Positions 10,870-20,465 are shown, counted from the first letter of the stretch. The stretch: 64,000 nucleotides of DNA from Pectinophora gossypiella (GCF_024362695.1 NC_065407.1:11718001-11782000), one strand, 5' to 3'. Notes: generated by a model from the letters alone, not told the origin. Translations and numbers: made by a program.

Positions 10870-10888
10870 CAATAGGGGAGTCTTGGAG
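10870..10888 (+). other. Small perfect hairpin
   Basis: GGAGTCT-TGGAG-AGACTCC, seven base pairs with a five-base loop, 310 bp before the ATG of the ASH-domain gene. No function assigned. It may be a leftover of a foldback element. Confidence 0.35.
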
Positions 10889-11002
10889 AGACTCCTTCCT
10901 AGAAGATAAACTAAAATGTAGAATAACGATTACAGTTTATTTGCGTATTTGTCAGAGACGCTGCAGCTCTTATATAAAAACAGGGAGTTGAGTTTGTTCT
11001 TG

Positions 11003-11037
11003 AGGGCAGTCTCAGTTGAGATTAGTTTATTAAAAGC
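11003..11037 (+). repeat. 35-bp repeat shared with 59201-59235
   Basis: 'CTTGAGGGCAGTCTCAGTTG' plus 'AGATTAGTTTATTA' recurs at 59201 with two or three differences. It lies in the open stretch upstream of the ASH-domain gene. This shows that the upstream part of that open frame (10949-11197) is repeat-derived rather than coding. Confidence 0.5.
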
Positions 11038-11119
11038 TTTTTATTTATGGTGTCCAAATCCATATATTATGAAATCTTTATTTCGATATAAAAATATAAA
11101 AATCTATGACCATGTCCGA

Positions 11120-11197
11120 CTTCAACTGTCAATTGTCATTTATCTGTCACAAAACAAAACGAAATTTTACGTGTTCCATTTGAATATAACATACGAC
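11120..11197 (+). promoter_or_regulatory. Putative 5' leader / promoter of the ASH-domain gene
   Basis: Just before the chosen ATG there are three closely spaced TGTCA/GTCA words ('AACTGTCAATTGTCATTTAT', then 'CTGTCAC'). Such words are common at lepidopteran gene starts in my experience. No clear TATA box is placed. The start context is ACGACATGA. Inference only. Confidence 0.3.
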
Positions 11198-11851
11198 ATG
11201 AATCAAAAACCGAAAGGCAAACGGATAGCAAATAAGAAGGCGCGACCCATACCCGCCAAGGCTGGGAGTTTGACAAGCACAAAGACGGTCTCGTCGAAGG
11301 AAGGTAGTGCTACCGCAGCAGCCCCTGCACTGGGCTTACACCCTGTTAAAGAGGAACCCCTTGCGGGCATCAGTGAGGATGTGCAAGACGAGGAGCGAGA
11401 AAGGGATCTCTTCAAATCCGAAGCCGAAAGATTCATCGAAGTATCAAAATACTTCTCGAACCCCTTTCGCAAGACCGCTTCATACATTTGCGAAAACCGC
11501 CTCGTCTCGTATCCCAATCCATACAGAATCGAATATAAACGCGGCGGTATTACGACACAACATATAAAGTTCTCTAACCTCACACTGGAACCGGTTTACA
11601 TCAGACTTTACAAACTCATTCCTGATTTGGAACAGCTCAAGTACATAAACCTGTCGCTCTCTAGGTGCAAGAGGATCCCTCCGGGCCTGTCCTTTAACCT
11701 AGGTTTCGTGTATGATGACGTCAACGAAAAGCCCTCTTGCAATGCTAAAATGATTTTCGTAGCTTCTAGAAAGACGACGACACCATGCTATCAAATATGT
11801 GAAATAGAATTGGTAATAGAGGCACTTAAAATGAGACTGGTCCATGTATAA
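11198..11851 (+). CDS. Single-exon protein with ASH/Hydin-like domain
   Basis: This is the only convincing cellular gene in the window: 217 codons ending in TAA. Residues 1-30 are rich in Lys/Arg and Pro, and 31-60 are low-complexity Ser/Thr/Ala. Residues 59-77 are strongly acidic/charged ('EDVQDEERERDLFKSEAER'). From about 105 to 207 the pattern is that of an immunoglobulin-like ASH (ASPM-SPD2-Hydin) domain. A strand with 'HIKFSNLTLEPVYIRLYKL' is followed by the Pro-Gly turn 'IPPGLSFNLGFVYD' and later strands 'AKMIFVASRK' and 'CYQICEIELVIE'. ASH domains occur in ciliary, flagellar and centrosomal proteins, so a role in the sperm axoneme or a basal body is an inference. Codons are more GC-rich than the flanks. 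The frame is open upstream to 10949, but that part reads as AT-rich leader and includes a repeat, so I start at 11198. It could be a complete intronless gene, a retrocopy, or the first exon of a longer CFAP/Hydin-type gene, because a GT donor inside the last 15 codons cannot be excluded. Confidence 0.6.
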   Translation: MNQKPKGKRIANKKARPIPAKAGSLTSTKTVSSKEGSATAAAPALGLHPVKEEPLAGISEDVQDEERERDLFKSEAERFIEVSKYFSNPFRKTASYICENRLVSYPNPYRIEYKRGGITTQHIKFSNLTLEPVYIRLYKLIPDLEQLKYINLSLSRCKRIPPGLSFNLGFVYDDVNEKPSCNAKMIFVASRKTTTPCYQICEIELVIEALKMRLVHV

Positions 11852-12880
11852 CATTCTCTACTCTTAAGTTCAACTTGTGTCGTAGTCTTGTTAAACAAAT
11901 ATTATTTTTTTATTAATTTGTTTTAATATGATGTTTAGTTTGTAGTGTTTATTTTTGTGACATATAAATTTTTGTACAAACAAGGTATTATATTCTTATA
12001 GCAATAACATTCTTCATATTTTATGGGCGCATTTTGAAAGACATAACCGTTATTCCTATGGCGTTTGCAGCAGGAAGCGAAATTTACAGTCGTGAGAAAC
12101 CATCTTGCAGTCAGGTGTAGTATTTTTATCAGACGAAAGATAGCAGCCATATACAAGTAGACCACGTTTTTCTTAGAATTGGTACAATTAAAATTAAGTT
12201 TTCCGTGTTTGTCGAATTTATCCTGGTTCTAAGTATGGCACTCAGAATTCACCTCGTGTACGGTAATTGCTCCACATATTCCTAACAATGTATACCTACT
12301 TATATCGCATGTGACACATAGACCAAGTTCAAGTCGCTAGCAAGGTGAACTAGTGGCAGAGCGGTTACTATACTGCAACTAAGTCGCACTGCATAGGGAC
12401 GCGTGAATTTTTTTATTCATAGTACATATCTACCTCTTTCTTTTCTTTTAATTCTTTTATTCCGTGCTGGAATGTAGGGTTCCAACCACAGATTTCCTTC
12501 TACTTTTGCATTTTACTTTTGCACCTTCTGCAGCTTGCACCTATGACATGCCGAGAGTTTTTACTTCTCGGTCAACCAAGATTCGCCAGGTTTCTTTGTT
12601 TCTTTGGGCCGCCCCTTTTGCTTTCCACGTGTCTACATATCTAATGATGATTTTGATAACTTATTGATAGGTACGCAGACGCGAGACAGCATTTCCCAGA
12701 CTAAACACATAGGTACATAAAATCACGCTTTCAGCCTTACAAACCTAACAGAGCCACTAAAATAACCCGAAGCCTGCTGATGTTCATTCTAAGATGGATT
12801 AGATGAACCGTATGTCAAAATTTTATCAGCTTGCCGACAATATAAAAGAACTTTTCGAAAAAAATGTTTTTGGGCGATGG
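11852..12880. other. Downstream flank of the ASH-domain gene
   Basis: I see no clear AATAAA within the first 150 bp after the stop and no further exon I recognise. At 12345-12400 'GTGAACTAGTGGCAGAGCGG' has a tRNA-head flavour but no box B, so I do not call it. The minus frame 11935-12165 and the plus frame 12464-12667 show no domain. Confidence 0.4.
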
Positions 12881-12884
12881 GTTG

Positions 12885-12958
12885 TCGCTTCAAATCTTCA
12901 GATTAAATAAGCGGACTCTGTGAAAAACGGAATAACGCTAGGGAAATGATGATGATGA
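12885..12958 (+). repeat. Repeat D 3' end with GAT tail
   Basis: 'CTTCAGATTAAATAAGCGGA', 'CTGTGAAAAACGGAATAACG' and 'CTAGGGAAATGATGATGATG' are the last 75 bp of repeat D. The (GAT)n end is typical of RTE-type elements and their SINE passengers. It is 5' truncated. Confidence 0.65.
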
Positions 12959-12977
12959 ACTTTTGAAAGGATTATTG

Positions 12978-13030
12978 CGGCCACTCTTGGGTTACCTTTG
13001 TCCGGCCAAGTTAATGCCATAATATGCAGC
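12978..13030. repeat. 'TTGTCCGGCCAAGT' repeat fragment
   Basis: 'CTTTGTCCGGCCAAGTTAAT' with 'GCCATAA' recurs near 20375, 46388-46445 (inverted, with 'GGGAGCGCTAAGGGC') and 52775-52825. It belongs to a short interspersed family I know from moths but cannot name. Confidence 0.4.
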
Positions 13031-13163
13031 AAATATTCAATAAGTTACGTCATAAAAAAATGTGCGTTACCACAATTATAAGATGCTGAAAGACTATCAC
13101 AGCAGATCACAGCTACATCGCATCGTTGAAATTATCTAGATGTTCAATATTTGTAAAATGTGT

Positions 13164-13317
13164 CTAATTCAAATTCAAAAATATCTTTATTCAGTAGGTA
13201 ACATAGTTACACTTTGAATCGTCAATTTTTACATAACGAACGTCTCATCCGCCTAAAACTACTGCAGCTTCTCACAACATATATAGCCGGGGAAAAGAAG
13301 CTGCAAGAAAAACCTCT
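13164..13317 (-). repeat. LINE 3' end, minus strand, copy 2
   Basis: Same element and endpoints as 7723-7884, with point changes and a few small indels. The next 700 bp (13320-14040) hold no recognised feature. Confidence 0.6.
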
Positions 13318-14046
13318 GTTCATTTGAAAGCCAAAATAAGTTAGTCTATAGTAAGTATATTATCAAATATAATATATGGGGTAGTATCGCTAGGGAGCAA
13401 AGCATAGCTGAACGAATCACGAATGCCTCTAATCAGAGTAATCAGGTTGTTAGTCTTTACCTAGAGGGAAACCGGAATAGGTACCTGTTCTAAGGAAATG
13501 GCATCATACAAGGATTGAACCTTATTCTATCTAACAATTATTATTATTGTTAAGGTAAATACTTGATTTGATTGACGCCACTTGTAGCCAATTAATTAGA
13601 GCGTAATTCTGCAAAGAATCTGCCTTGAATCAATTCGTGACTTTGACACGACTTTGACTTAGAATTCAAAATGATTTACATATAAAACCAACAAATACAA
13701 TTTGTTCATTCCACTTACTCGTATTTACGTAAATAATGAAAAACAGAAATGATACCTACTTACTTAGTAAATTGGAATTGAATTCTAGCCGTGCGAACTT
13801 TGTATTATGATGAATATTTTAATGAATAAAATAGAAGTAAGACACAATTTAATATGATTTATTTCGATAAGATTAATATAAAAGCAAAAAATAAGATTAT
13901 TTTCTTTTATAACTTAAAACCAGCGCAAAAATACAATCTTAAAATTAATGCAGCGCCATCTACCGTCGAGCTGAGAAACTTTTTCGAGTAGTGGCTATTG
14001 AGTGGACAGCCGTGTTACGTTATTTAACTGTCTGCGGCTTTAGGTG

Positions 14047-14193
14047 ACTTTGGGCATCAAACGGTTCTTAGAAGGTTTGACAGATGTCGTTATACAGGAT
14101 TTTATACAGAATTATCATTATTTCTTTTATTATTATTTTCACCTTTATAACGACACCTGTCAAACGTTCCAAGAAACTTTTGGTGCCCAAACT
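14047..14193. mobile_element. TIR MITE, about 147 bp
   Basis: The left arm (14047-14094, with 'ACTTTGGGCATCAAACGG' and 'TTTGACAGATGTCGTTATA') is repeated inverted at 14146-14193 ('TATAACGACACCTGTCAAAC' ... 'GGTGCCCAAACT'). The arms are ~48 bp with a handful of mismatches and an AT-rich ~50-bp loop. No coding capacity. No clean target duplication was identified, so the superfamily is open. The overlapping 89-codon frame is an artefact of the repeat. Confidence 0.65.
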
Positions 14194-14787
14194 ACAAGTG
14201 GTTTGAATACTTTCGAGACTTTCAAAGTGCCTACTTATTTAATTTGTCAAAAGCCTATATACGTCCCAACGGTTACACCTACAACATTGATAATCATTAT
14301 AGTCAGGCGCTAACTAGGTATCTATCATTCTCACACTACATTATGATTTATCTAACTTCTTGACTTGACATGAAAATAAAACATAAGTTTATATACAATG
14401 GCAATATATTAATAGTTTTGTGGATACTTTATGGAACTTGCGTCTGTGGCGGTTCCGTGAAAAACCATTACCTACCTCAACAGTTATAGTTATTTAGTCT
14501 AGTAGGTACTTATCTGTAATGTTAATTTACTCTTCAATTAAATTCGCAAGGCATTTGAAAATCATAACGCAAAAAAAATAATCAGAACGCAAAGTACGGA
14601 TAAAAATAGTTTTAAATAGAGATAGCGTTAACGCAATAGGTCGTGGCAAGTTAATTAGCGGAAGCACAGGCGACTGAGGCGACCATGCGTTTGTTTTGGT
14701 CAGGACTCGGTGTACCGTTAGTTGCGAAGTGGGACACTCTGACACACAGCTCAATGCCACCGTATGATTACCTATGACGTGGCCACG

Positions 14788-15302
14788 ATGTGGATTTTAC
14801 AAAAAGAAACATAACATCAATATTGTGCGGTTATACATTAAGTCGCTCTGATCATATGTTTTCGCAGGAAACTTAAGACTTGTTGGTAATCTGTTTCGGT
14901 GGTTTAAAAAGCTAATTAAGTATGACTGTCAGGCTTTAAAAGTACTTAACAGGCACTTAATCAATGTGGATTTTGCAAAAAAAACATAACATCAATATTA
15001 ATGCTGACTTCTGCAGACAACTTATTTTGCCTAAAACACGTCAATTTTTTTTAGCCTATCGTATCGACTATCCGTCTCTTTCCTTTTCGGTGTATAAGAA
15101 AATGACAGGCATAACTGAAAATCAATTAAGAGGAGTCTGCAAGATTCAGCACCAACGAGTGGCTTTACATTCAGTCGCCTGAGCCTCTGATCATATGTTT
15201 TCGCGTGAAACTTAAAGACTTGTTGGTAACCTGTTTCGGTGAGTTAAAAAGTTCATTAAGTAGGACTGTCAGGCTTTAATTGTACTTAACAGACACTTAA
15301 TG
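14788..15302 (+). repeat. Tandem duplication with a ~160-bp indel
   Basis: Unit 1 (14788-14961) and unit 2 (14964-15302) both start 'ATGTGGATTTT' then 'CATAACATCAATATT'. Both contain 'CTGATCATATGTTTTCGC' and 'ACTTGTTGGTAA', and end 'GACTGTCAGGCTTTAA' with 'TACTTAACAG-CACTTAAT'. Unit 2 carries about 160 extra bases (roughly 15000-15170) between the shared parts. Noncoding. Confidence 0.65.
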
Positions 15303-15639
15303 AGTTCACTGACGTAATCCTTATCGGGGTGAGCAGAATCTCTGGTCTCAAGGAGTAAGGTGGTGACAGATTATCAGGATATAAATCCCTTACATCATGC
15401 ATAGGACTTTGAATAATTTTTACACATTCTATATTTTTCCGAAATGAACACGGGATCCCAAGGAGGAAGGCAGAGGTACACACATGGCGACCCTACTCCT
15501 CGCCCAGTTTAATTTAAAATTTAAAAAAAAACATAATTTCTTAATTAAGTACTAACTTCTAATAATAAATTCAGGTTCAAAATTAGGTACACCTGATACG
15601 TGTAGGAAAAAGAGGCTTACAAAAAATAAAAGCAAGGAG

Positions 15640-15930
15640 AGGGTCGCGAATCGCTCGTGGCGCGCGGCCGGGCACAAAGCAGGTTTGAATTAAAACTGTT
15701 GTGATTGCGCAAGAGTTAGGTACAGTTATTAAGTCTAGCCGGTGGGTTGTTGGTACCGTGACTCATTGTTGCGGTGTGGGATGACGTCCGCTTTAACGGG
15801 AGCTTTCCATCTCGCCCGCAGGATAACGGGATCGCTCCCTTCGATTTCAGTTTCGAACGCCTTTCGATTTCGCCTCTTGTCGCCGTTAGTCGACCTCGCC
15901 TTGCGTCACCTCCAGTAATCGGGTTTTAGA
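15640..15930. other. CpG-rich patch in AT-rich surroundings
   Basis: About 290 bp with a clearly higher GC and CpG content than its neighbours ('GGCGCGCGGCCGGGC', 'CTCGCCCGCAGGATAACGGG', 'CGCCGTTAGTCGACCTCGCC'). It includes an arthropod initiator-like TCAGTT at about 15847. No conserved open frame emerges on either strand. It could be a promoter/first-exon region of a gene outside recognition, or the GC-rich interior of an unrecognised transposon. Confidence 0.35.
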
Positions 15931-16570
15931 AAATGAAATTCAGTGCGCTCGTGTCCTTCTTTATATGGCGAAGTTATGCTCTTTTGAAGACTTCCATTTG
16001 CGGTCGTGTTACGACACGGACCAACGGAGACGTCGCATCCTTTTTTGACTAACAGCCTTTTGTTGCATAAAGGCTGTAGCGGTTGTCGTGGTGACTTGTA
16101 CACCGACGGGTTAAAAAACTCGTTCCAAATGTTCTGAGTACATCAAATCGGCATAACCGATTTTCCGGTGATTTTTATTTTCCGTACCTACATTCTAGTT
16201 CAACAACCTTGTCGCGTGTTTATCGGATAGGAAAGCATTTGCAAAAATCTTACGCAATAATATGATAATAACAGCTATTTCTGGAAACTTTACCAAATAT
16301 ATCGTTTATATTAAAATGATCCAAACTACCTGTATACAATTTGAAAAGGCTATAAACTTGAAAACTATTTTTAAAACACGAATAGCCAAAAATGAGACTG
16401 TATATTCTGAATGAGCTTATTCACTGAAAGGCGAAGGATTACGAAACAATGATGTATTAGTATTATATTTTTTATATTTATTGGCGGATACCACAAAAAT
16501 CATGCCCTATGATAAGATCCTCTGAATAAGGATGTTAACGTTTTCAAATAAATGATAATTATCCCGTAGC
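15931..16570. other. No recognised gene
   Basis: The CpG-rich patch fades into AT-rich DNA. Nothing recognised. Confidence 0.4.
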
Positions 16571-16576
16571 GAACTT

Positions 16577-16735
16577 TCATCACTAATTTGAGAGCCACAC
16601 TCTTGTCGGTGTAGCATTCTCCATGCTAATGTTAGGGAACAATAGGGCAGTGGTTTCCCTCTTGCCTTCTGCCCCGCAGTACTCGGTCTGACGCGAGTGA
16701 AATGGCGCCCAGAGTAGTCTATTTAAAAGCCGTAC
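16577..16735 (+). repeat. SINE family B, 3' module only
   Basis: 'TCATCACTAATTTGAGAGCC', 'ACTCTTGTCGGTGTAGCATT', 'GGGCAGTGGTTTCCCTCTTG' and 'GCCCCGCAGTACT' match 9353-9475, without the head and middle. It then extends further ('GACGCGAGTGAAATGGCGCC') than the 9 kb copy, so this copy may show the true 3' end. Confidence 0.6.
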
Positions 16736-16739
16736 TAGA

Positions 16740-17815
16740 ACTCCTGTCCTATCCTGTCCTGTGTGTAGCGAATTTTCTATTTTTAAAATATTTTTCTCTG
16801 TTTAGTTTGGCTAAAGTAAGTGTAACCAGTTCTATAGGGTAATTCTGTCAAATAAGTACCTGTATACCGTCTGTCTGCCTACGTACATTGAAAAATGACT
16901 GTAAATATTGTCCATATTTAAAGTTATCTACAGCTTACACAATAACATACGGCTTATACGGAACAGATACTCAATAACACTCGTTACTTACTCGTTTTTT
17001 CAGTCTTGCGAGTATATACTTATATAATTGTTTCATTTCCGGTTTTCTTTTACCTTTATTATATATCATATAAAGAGCTACCTACTTAGTATATTATTAT
17101 AATGCTACCTATTGTGTTGGTACCTACAATTTATTAAATTTGTGGAAGTATTCTAAACATACCTAACTACAATATAATATTGATGTTCAATCGGCGTTCT
17201 GTATACAAAGATTAGCCAATCGGAATACTCATTTTAATAAAGAAACACACGTGTGGCTTCCTATTGCCAAATTCCATAAATGTTTTTAGTATGAGAACCT
17301 GAAGTTGAAAATACTTCACCAAACATAGATACCTATATTGTATTGTATATAATTAAGTAGGTATTCGCCCATCTTCTACTCCTTCGCAAACATTATCAGA
17401 TTAAATTATATACAATTGTACCTATTTTTATAAACCGCCACGTAAAACAATGGATCTAACTGTAATTATAACCTTTTAAAATCTCGTCATCTGTTCGTGA
17501 ACTTGCGTCTGCGCCATTTTCCGCGGACTTGCGAAAATATTCCGGGAGTAAGAGGGAGAGTACTAGTTATTTTCTGTAGTTAGAAAGAGACGCACGATTC
17601 TGTGTTAGGCTGCGGCGGAGGTCAGGGAACTGCAAGTGGGTCGGCTTCATCCTTCCAGGGCAGTGATTCTGTAAAAGGCCTTTCTACTTGAATTTTTATC
17701 TGTTCATTTGTTTTGTATTCATTGCGTTGTTGCGCTCTTCTAATAGCAATGTGTGTCTATATGAAAAAGCATTGTATGTGAAATACGCTTGAGGTTATTA
17801 TGGCATAATGTATGG
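16740..17815. other. Noncoding stretch
   Basis: AT-rich to about 17480, then moderately GC-richer to 17680 ('GCCATTTTCCGCGGACTTGC'). No gene or repeat recognised. Confidence 0.4.
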
Positions 17816-17945
17816 TGGTTTGTATAGTCGCAGCCGCGGCAGTCGCTGTCGTCGGGCCTCTGCCATGGCTGTTGAACTTGGACGCGATCGCGTGGCAAAA
17901 ACACGGTTTTGAATATAGAACGCGTCGTCCGCGGTATTTCCATTC
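17816..17945. other. GC-rich patch with a Kozak-like ATG (minus)
   Basis: A ~130-bp GC-rich block. On the minus strand 'AACAGCCATGGCAGAGG' would start a short Arg-rich frame (MAEARRQRLPRLRLYKP) that stops after 22 codons. A first exon is conceivable but I see no splice donor at a good position. It lies just outside the Helitron-like element. Confidence 0.25.
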
Positions 17946-17974
17946 AAAATAACTAATGACATGAACAAACTTCG

Positions 17975-19552
17975 AGTCATTTTATATTATATAAAGCTAC
18001 AAACCCATGTACCTACCTACCTATTGACTGACTGACATAGTTGTTCTCCCAGAAGGAGCGTCGGGGGGTGAAAATGATGTATGGGGGGTGTGATCCAAAT
18101 CTTCCGGTGAGTATGGGAAAACTTCCAGATCTTGGAAAACTGCTCCGCATCAGGGAGACACTCTACAGTCTGGCGAAACTATCGCACCTGGATCGATTCT
18201 TTTTGCACAAAACCTATTTAAATCTTGGTCAAATTCTATTGTGGGTGAAAAAAAATCAAAATGGCGGAAAAACAAGATGGCCGCCATACAAAATTTTGTT
18301 TTTCCAGAAAATGTCTCGTTGGTAAAAACTGTGTATGGGGTTGTAATCGGAACATCCCGTTAACTATGGAAATTTTTCTCGATCTTGAAAAACTGCTCCG
18401 CATCAGGGAGACACCCTACGGCCTGGCAAAACTATAAAACCTGGAGCAATTTTTCTTTCGCGAAACATATTTAAATCTTGGTCAAATCCAATCCCCGGTG
18501 AAAAAAAACCAAAATGGCGGAAAAACAAGATGGCCGCCATACAAATTTTTCGTTTTTCCATAAAATGCCTCTGGGGTAAAAATAATGTATAGGGTTGTAA
18601 TCGGAACGTCTTGTAGAGTATGGAAATATTTCTCGATCTTGAAAAACTGCTCCGCATCAGGGAGACACCCTAAGGCCTGGCAAAACTATAAAACCTGGAG
18701 CAATTCTTTTTTCGCACAACATATTTAAATCTTGGTCAAATCCAATCCCCGGTGAAAAAAAACCAAAATGGCGGAAAAACAAGATGGCCGCCATACAAAT
18801 TTTTCGTTTTTCCATAAAATGCCTCTGGGGTAAAAATAATGTATAGGGTTGTAATCGGAACGTCTTGTAGAGTATGGAAATATTTCTCGATCTTGAAAAA
18901 CTGCTCCGCATCAGGGAGACACCCTAAGGCCTGGCAAAACTATAAAACCTGGAGCAATTCTTTTTTCGCACAACATATTTAAATCTTGGTCAAATCCAAT
19001 CCCCGGTGAAAAAAAACCAAAATGGCGGAAAAACAAGATGGCCGCCATACAAATTTTTCGTTTTTCCATAAAATGCCTCTGGGGTAAAAATAATGTATAG
19101 GGTTGTAATCGGAACGTCTTGTAGAGTATGGAAATATTTCTCGATCTTGAAAAACTGCTCCGCATCAGGGAGACACCCTACGGCCTGGCAAAACTATCGC
19201 ATCTGGACCTTTTTTGTTTTCACAAAAACTATTTAAATCTTCGTCAAATTTTATCGTTGGTGAAAAAAAAAACAAAATGGCGGAAAAACAAGATGGCCGC
19301 CATACATAATTTTGTTTTTCTAGAAAATTCCTCAAGGTCAAAAAATATGTATTGGGGTGTGATCGGAACGTAATCTTTGAAAACTGCTCCGCATCAGGGG
19401 TCACCCTACGGCCTGGCTAAACCATAGCACCTAGAACTTTTTTGATTTCACGAGACCAATTCAAGTCTTGGTCAAATTCTATCGCGGTAAAAAAATGGCG
19501 GGAAAACAAGACACGCGAGCAGCTTGCTGCGAGCGAACCACGCGACATCTAG
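17975..19552 (+). mobile_element. Helitron-like element with internal tandem array
   Basis: The right end has what is expected of a Helitron 3' terminus. A stem-loop at 19514-19535 (CGC-GA-GCAGC-TT-GCTGC-GA-GCG) is followed by 13 bases and then CTAG at 19549-19552, followed by T. The left end (about 17975-18050) has 'ATTATATAAAGCTACAAACC' and 'TTGACTGACTGACATAG', which resembles the 5' portion of nonautonomous Helitrons in Lepidoptera. The exact 5' TC is not located. The body is almost entirely the ~254-bp tandem array. No RepHel coding region is present, so it is nonautonomous. The minus-strand 84-codon frames within it are shadows of the array. Confidence 0.55.
18048..19512 (+). repeat. Tandem array, ~254-bp unit, five to six copies
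   Basis: The landmark CTGCTCCGCATCAGGG starts at 18140, 18393, 18647, 18901, 19155 and, as CTGCTCCGCATCAGGGG, at 19384, giving spacings of 253, 254, 254, 254 and 229. The units starting at 18647 and 18901 look identical, while the outer ones are diverged, so the centre was amplified most recently. Each unit contains 'AAAATGGCGGAAAAACAAGA' followed by 'TGGCCGCCATAC', an inverted GGCGG/CCGCC pair. The period is not a multiple of three and no continuous frame crosses it, so it is not a protein repeat. Confidence 0.9.
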
Positions 19553-19685
19553 TTTTTGTATAAATATAATATTAATGTAAGTGTTTGGCATACTTAAAGC
19601 GTACAGCATGTTTTTGTTTACTAGACGTTATAGGTACACAACGCATTCAAAAATAAATGTATTGAAACGTAAATAAAAACAACAG

Positions 19686-19860
19686 TTTTAAGTATTTCAT
19701 AACACATAACATAGCAACAGGCCTGTATCCCTGAAGAGGTAGGCAGGGGTGTATAGCACACCCACTCATCGCAGGGGCGGGCCTATTGACATAACCGGGT
19801 ATAAACCATGACTACCAAGTATCCTAGGTCAAAGATAAATTATGAAATTCAGATTAGGTA
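19686..19860 (+). repeat. Lepidopteran repeat C, longer copy
   Basis: 'CATAACATAGCAACAGGCCT', 'GTATCCCTGAAGAGGTAGGC', 'CACCCACTCATCGC' and 'GGGCCTATTGACATAACCGG' follow the word order of repeat C. Together with 61500-61560 ('GGGGGTGAGCCTATTGCCAT') it shows that this family continues after the CTCGCC word. Confidence 0.55.
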
Positions 19861-20084
19861 TTAAATAAACACAGATCTAAAGCTGACAAAAAGCCTTTTC
19901 TTTTTTCTGTATAACTTATTATGAATTTTAATATAAAGAAGAATGTGACAAATAAAATAATAAGTGCGACATTTTGTCACGTTTTTCTGTGACGTCACAG
20001 GTTGCTTTTGCATGCAAATTCCATAGTAATTTTGTGTTTTTACGTTTAGTAAAATGTAACTGATTTGGCTAGTTGTAAACTGCC

Positions 20085-20152
20085 CTATTATCTATGATCC
20101 AAACATGACTTCACACTCAAGAAGTGAAGTCAATGGTGTAGAGCCCGAGCTG
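20085..20152 (-). repeat. Repeat D 5'-region fragment, inverted
   Basis: 'CTATGATCCAAACATGACTT' and 'GTGTAGAGCCCGAGCTG' are the complement of the upstream part of repeat D. The same segment lies inverted at 61555-61655, and 'ATGTTTGGATCATAAATG' stands just before the D body at 23825. Confidence 0.45.
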
Positions 20153-20155
20153 TAA

Positions 20156-20225
20156 GTTTTTCATAGTTCAACATAATTATTACTACCTATCTAGGTAGTA
20201 ATAATTATGTTGAACTATGAAAAAC
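20156..20225. repeat. Perfect palindrome, 34-bp arms, 2-base centre
   Basis: Left arm 20156-20189, begins GTTTTTCATAGTTCAACATA. Right arm 20192-20225 is its exact reverse complement. The two-base centre is TC. No coding. Confidence 0.9.
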
Positions 20226-20249
20226 TCAAATGATAGGTCATGAAAAATT

Positions 20250-20299
20250 CGGATGATAGGTCATAGGTAGGTAGATACCTACCTATGACCTATCATCCG
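20250..20299. repeat. Second perfect palindrome, 24-bp arms, 2-base centre
   Basis: Left arm 20250-20273, begins CGGATGATAGGTCATAGGTA. Right arm 20276-20299 is its exact reverse complement. The centre is GA. The word TGATAGGTCA also occurs between the two palindromes at 20231-20240. Confidence 0.9.
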
Positions 20300-20465
20300 T
20301 ACATACCTTAATCAGAATCAACTGAACTAGAAATATTTTTCCTTTTGTTCTAGTCATCACGCAATTACTCCATTTGCCCGGCCAAGTCAGTCACGTAAAC
20401 AAGCAATTAATGTGTTTTTTTAATAAATTATTCAACATAATTAAAGATAAATTTAAACTTTGTTT

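Noticed and set aside
10949..11197. In-frame extension upstream of the ASH-domain gene (83 more codons)
   Set aside because: The stretch is AT-rich, includes a 35-bp repeat shared with 59201, and translates to unstructured hydrophobic/Lys-rich sequence unlike the rest of the protein. The leader-like TGTCA words sit just before the internal ATG.
12345..12400. tRNA-derived SINE head
   Set aside because: A box-A-like phrase only. No box B or known body.
18403..19404. Four minus-strand frames of 79-84 codons with near-identical proteins
   Set aside because: They are shadows of the 254-bp tandem array. The period is not a multiple of three and each frame stops within its unit.
18048..19512. CRISPR-like or coding-repeat reading of the array
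   Set aside because: Units are 254 bp and repeat over their full length with no spacer structure, and the genome is eukaryotic.
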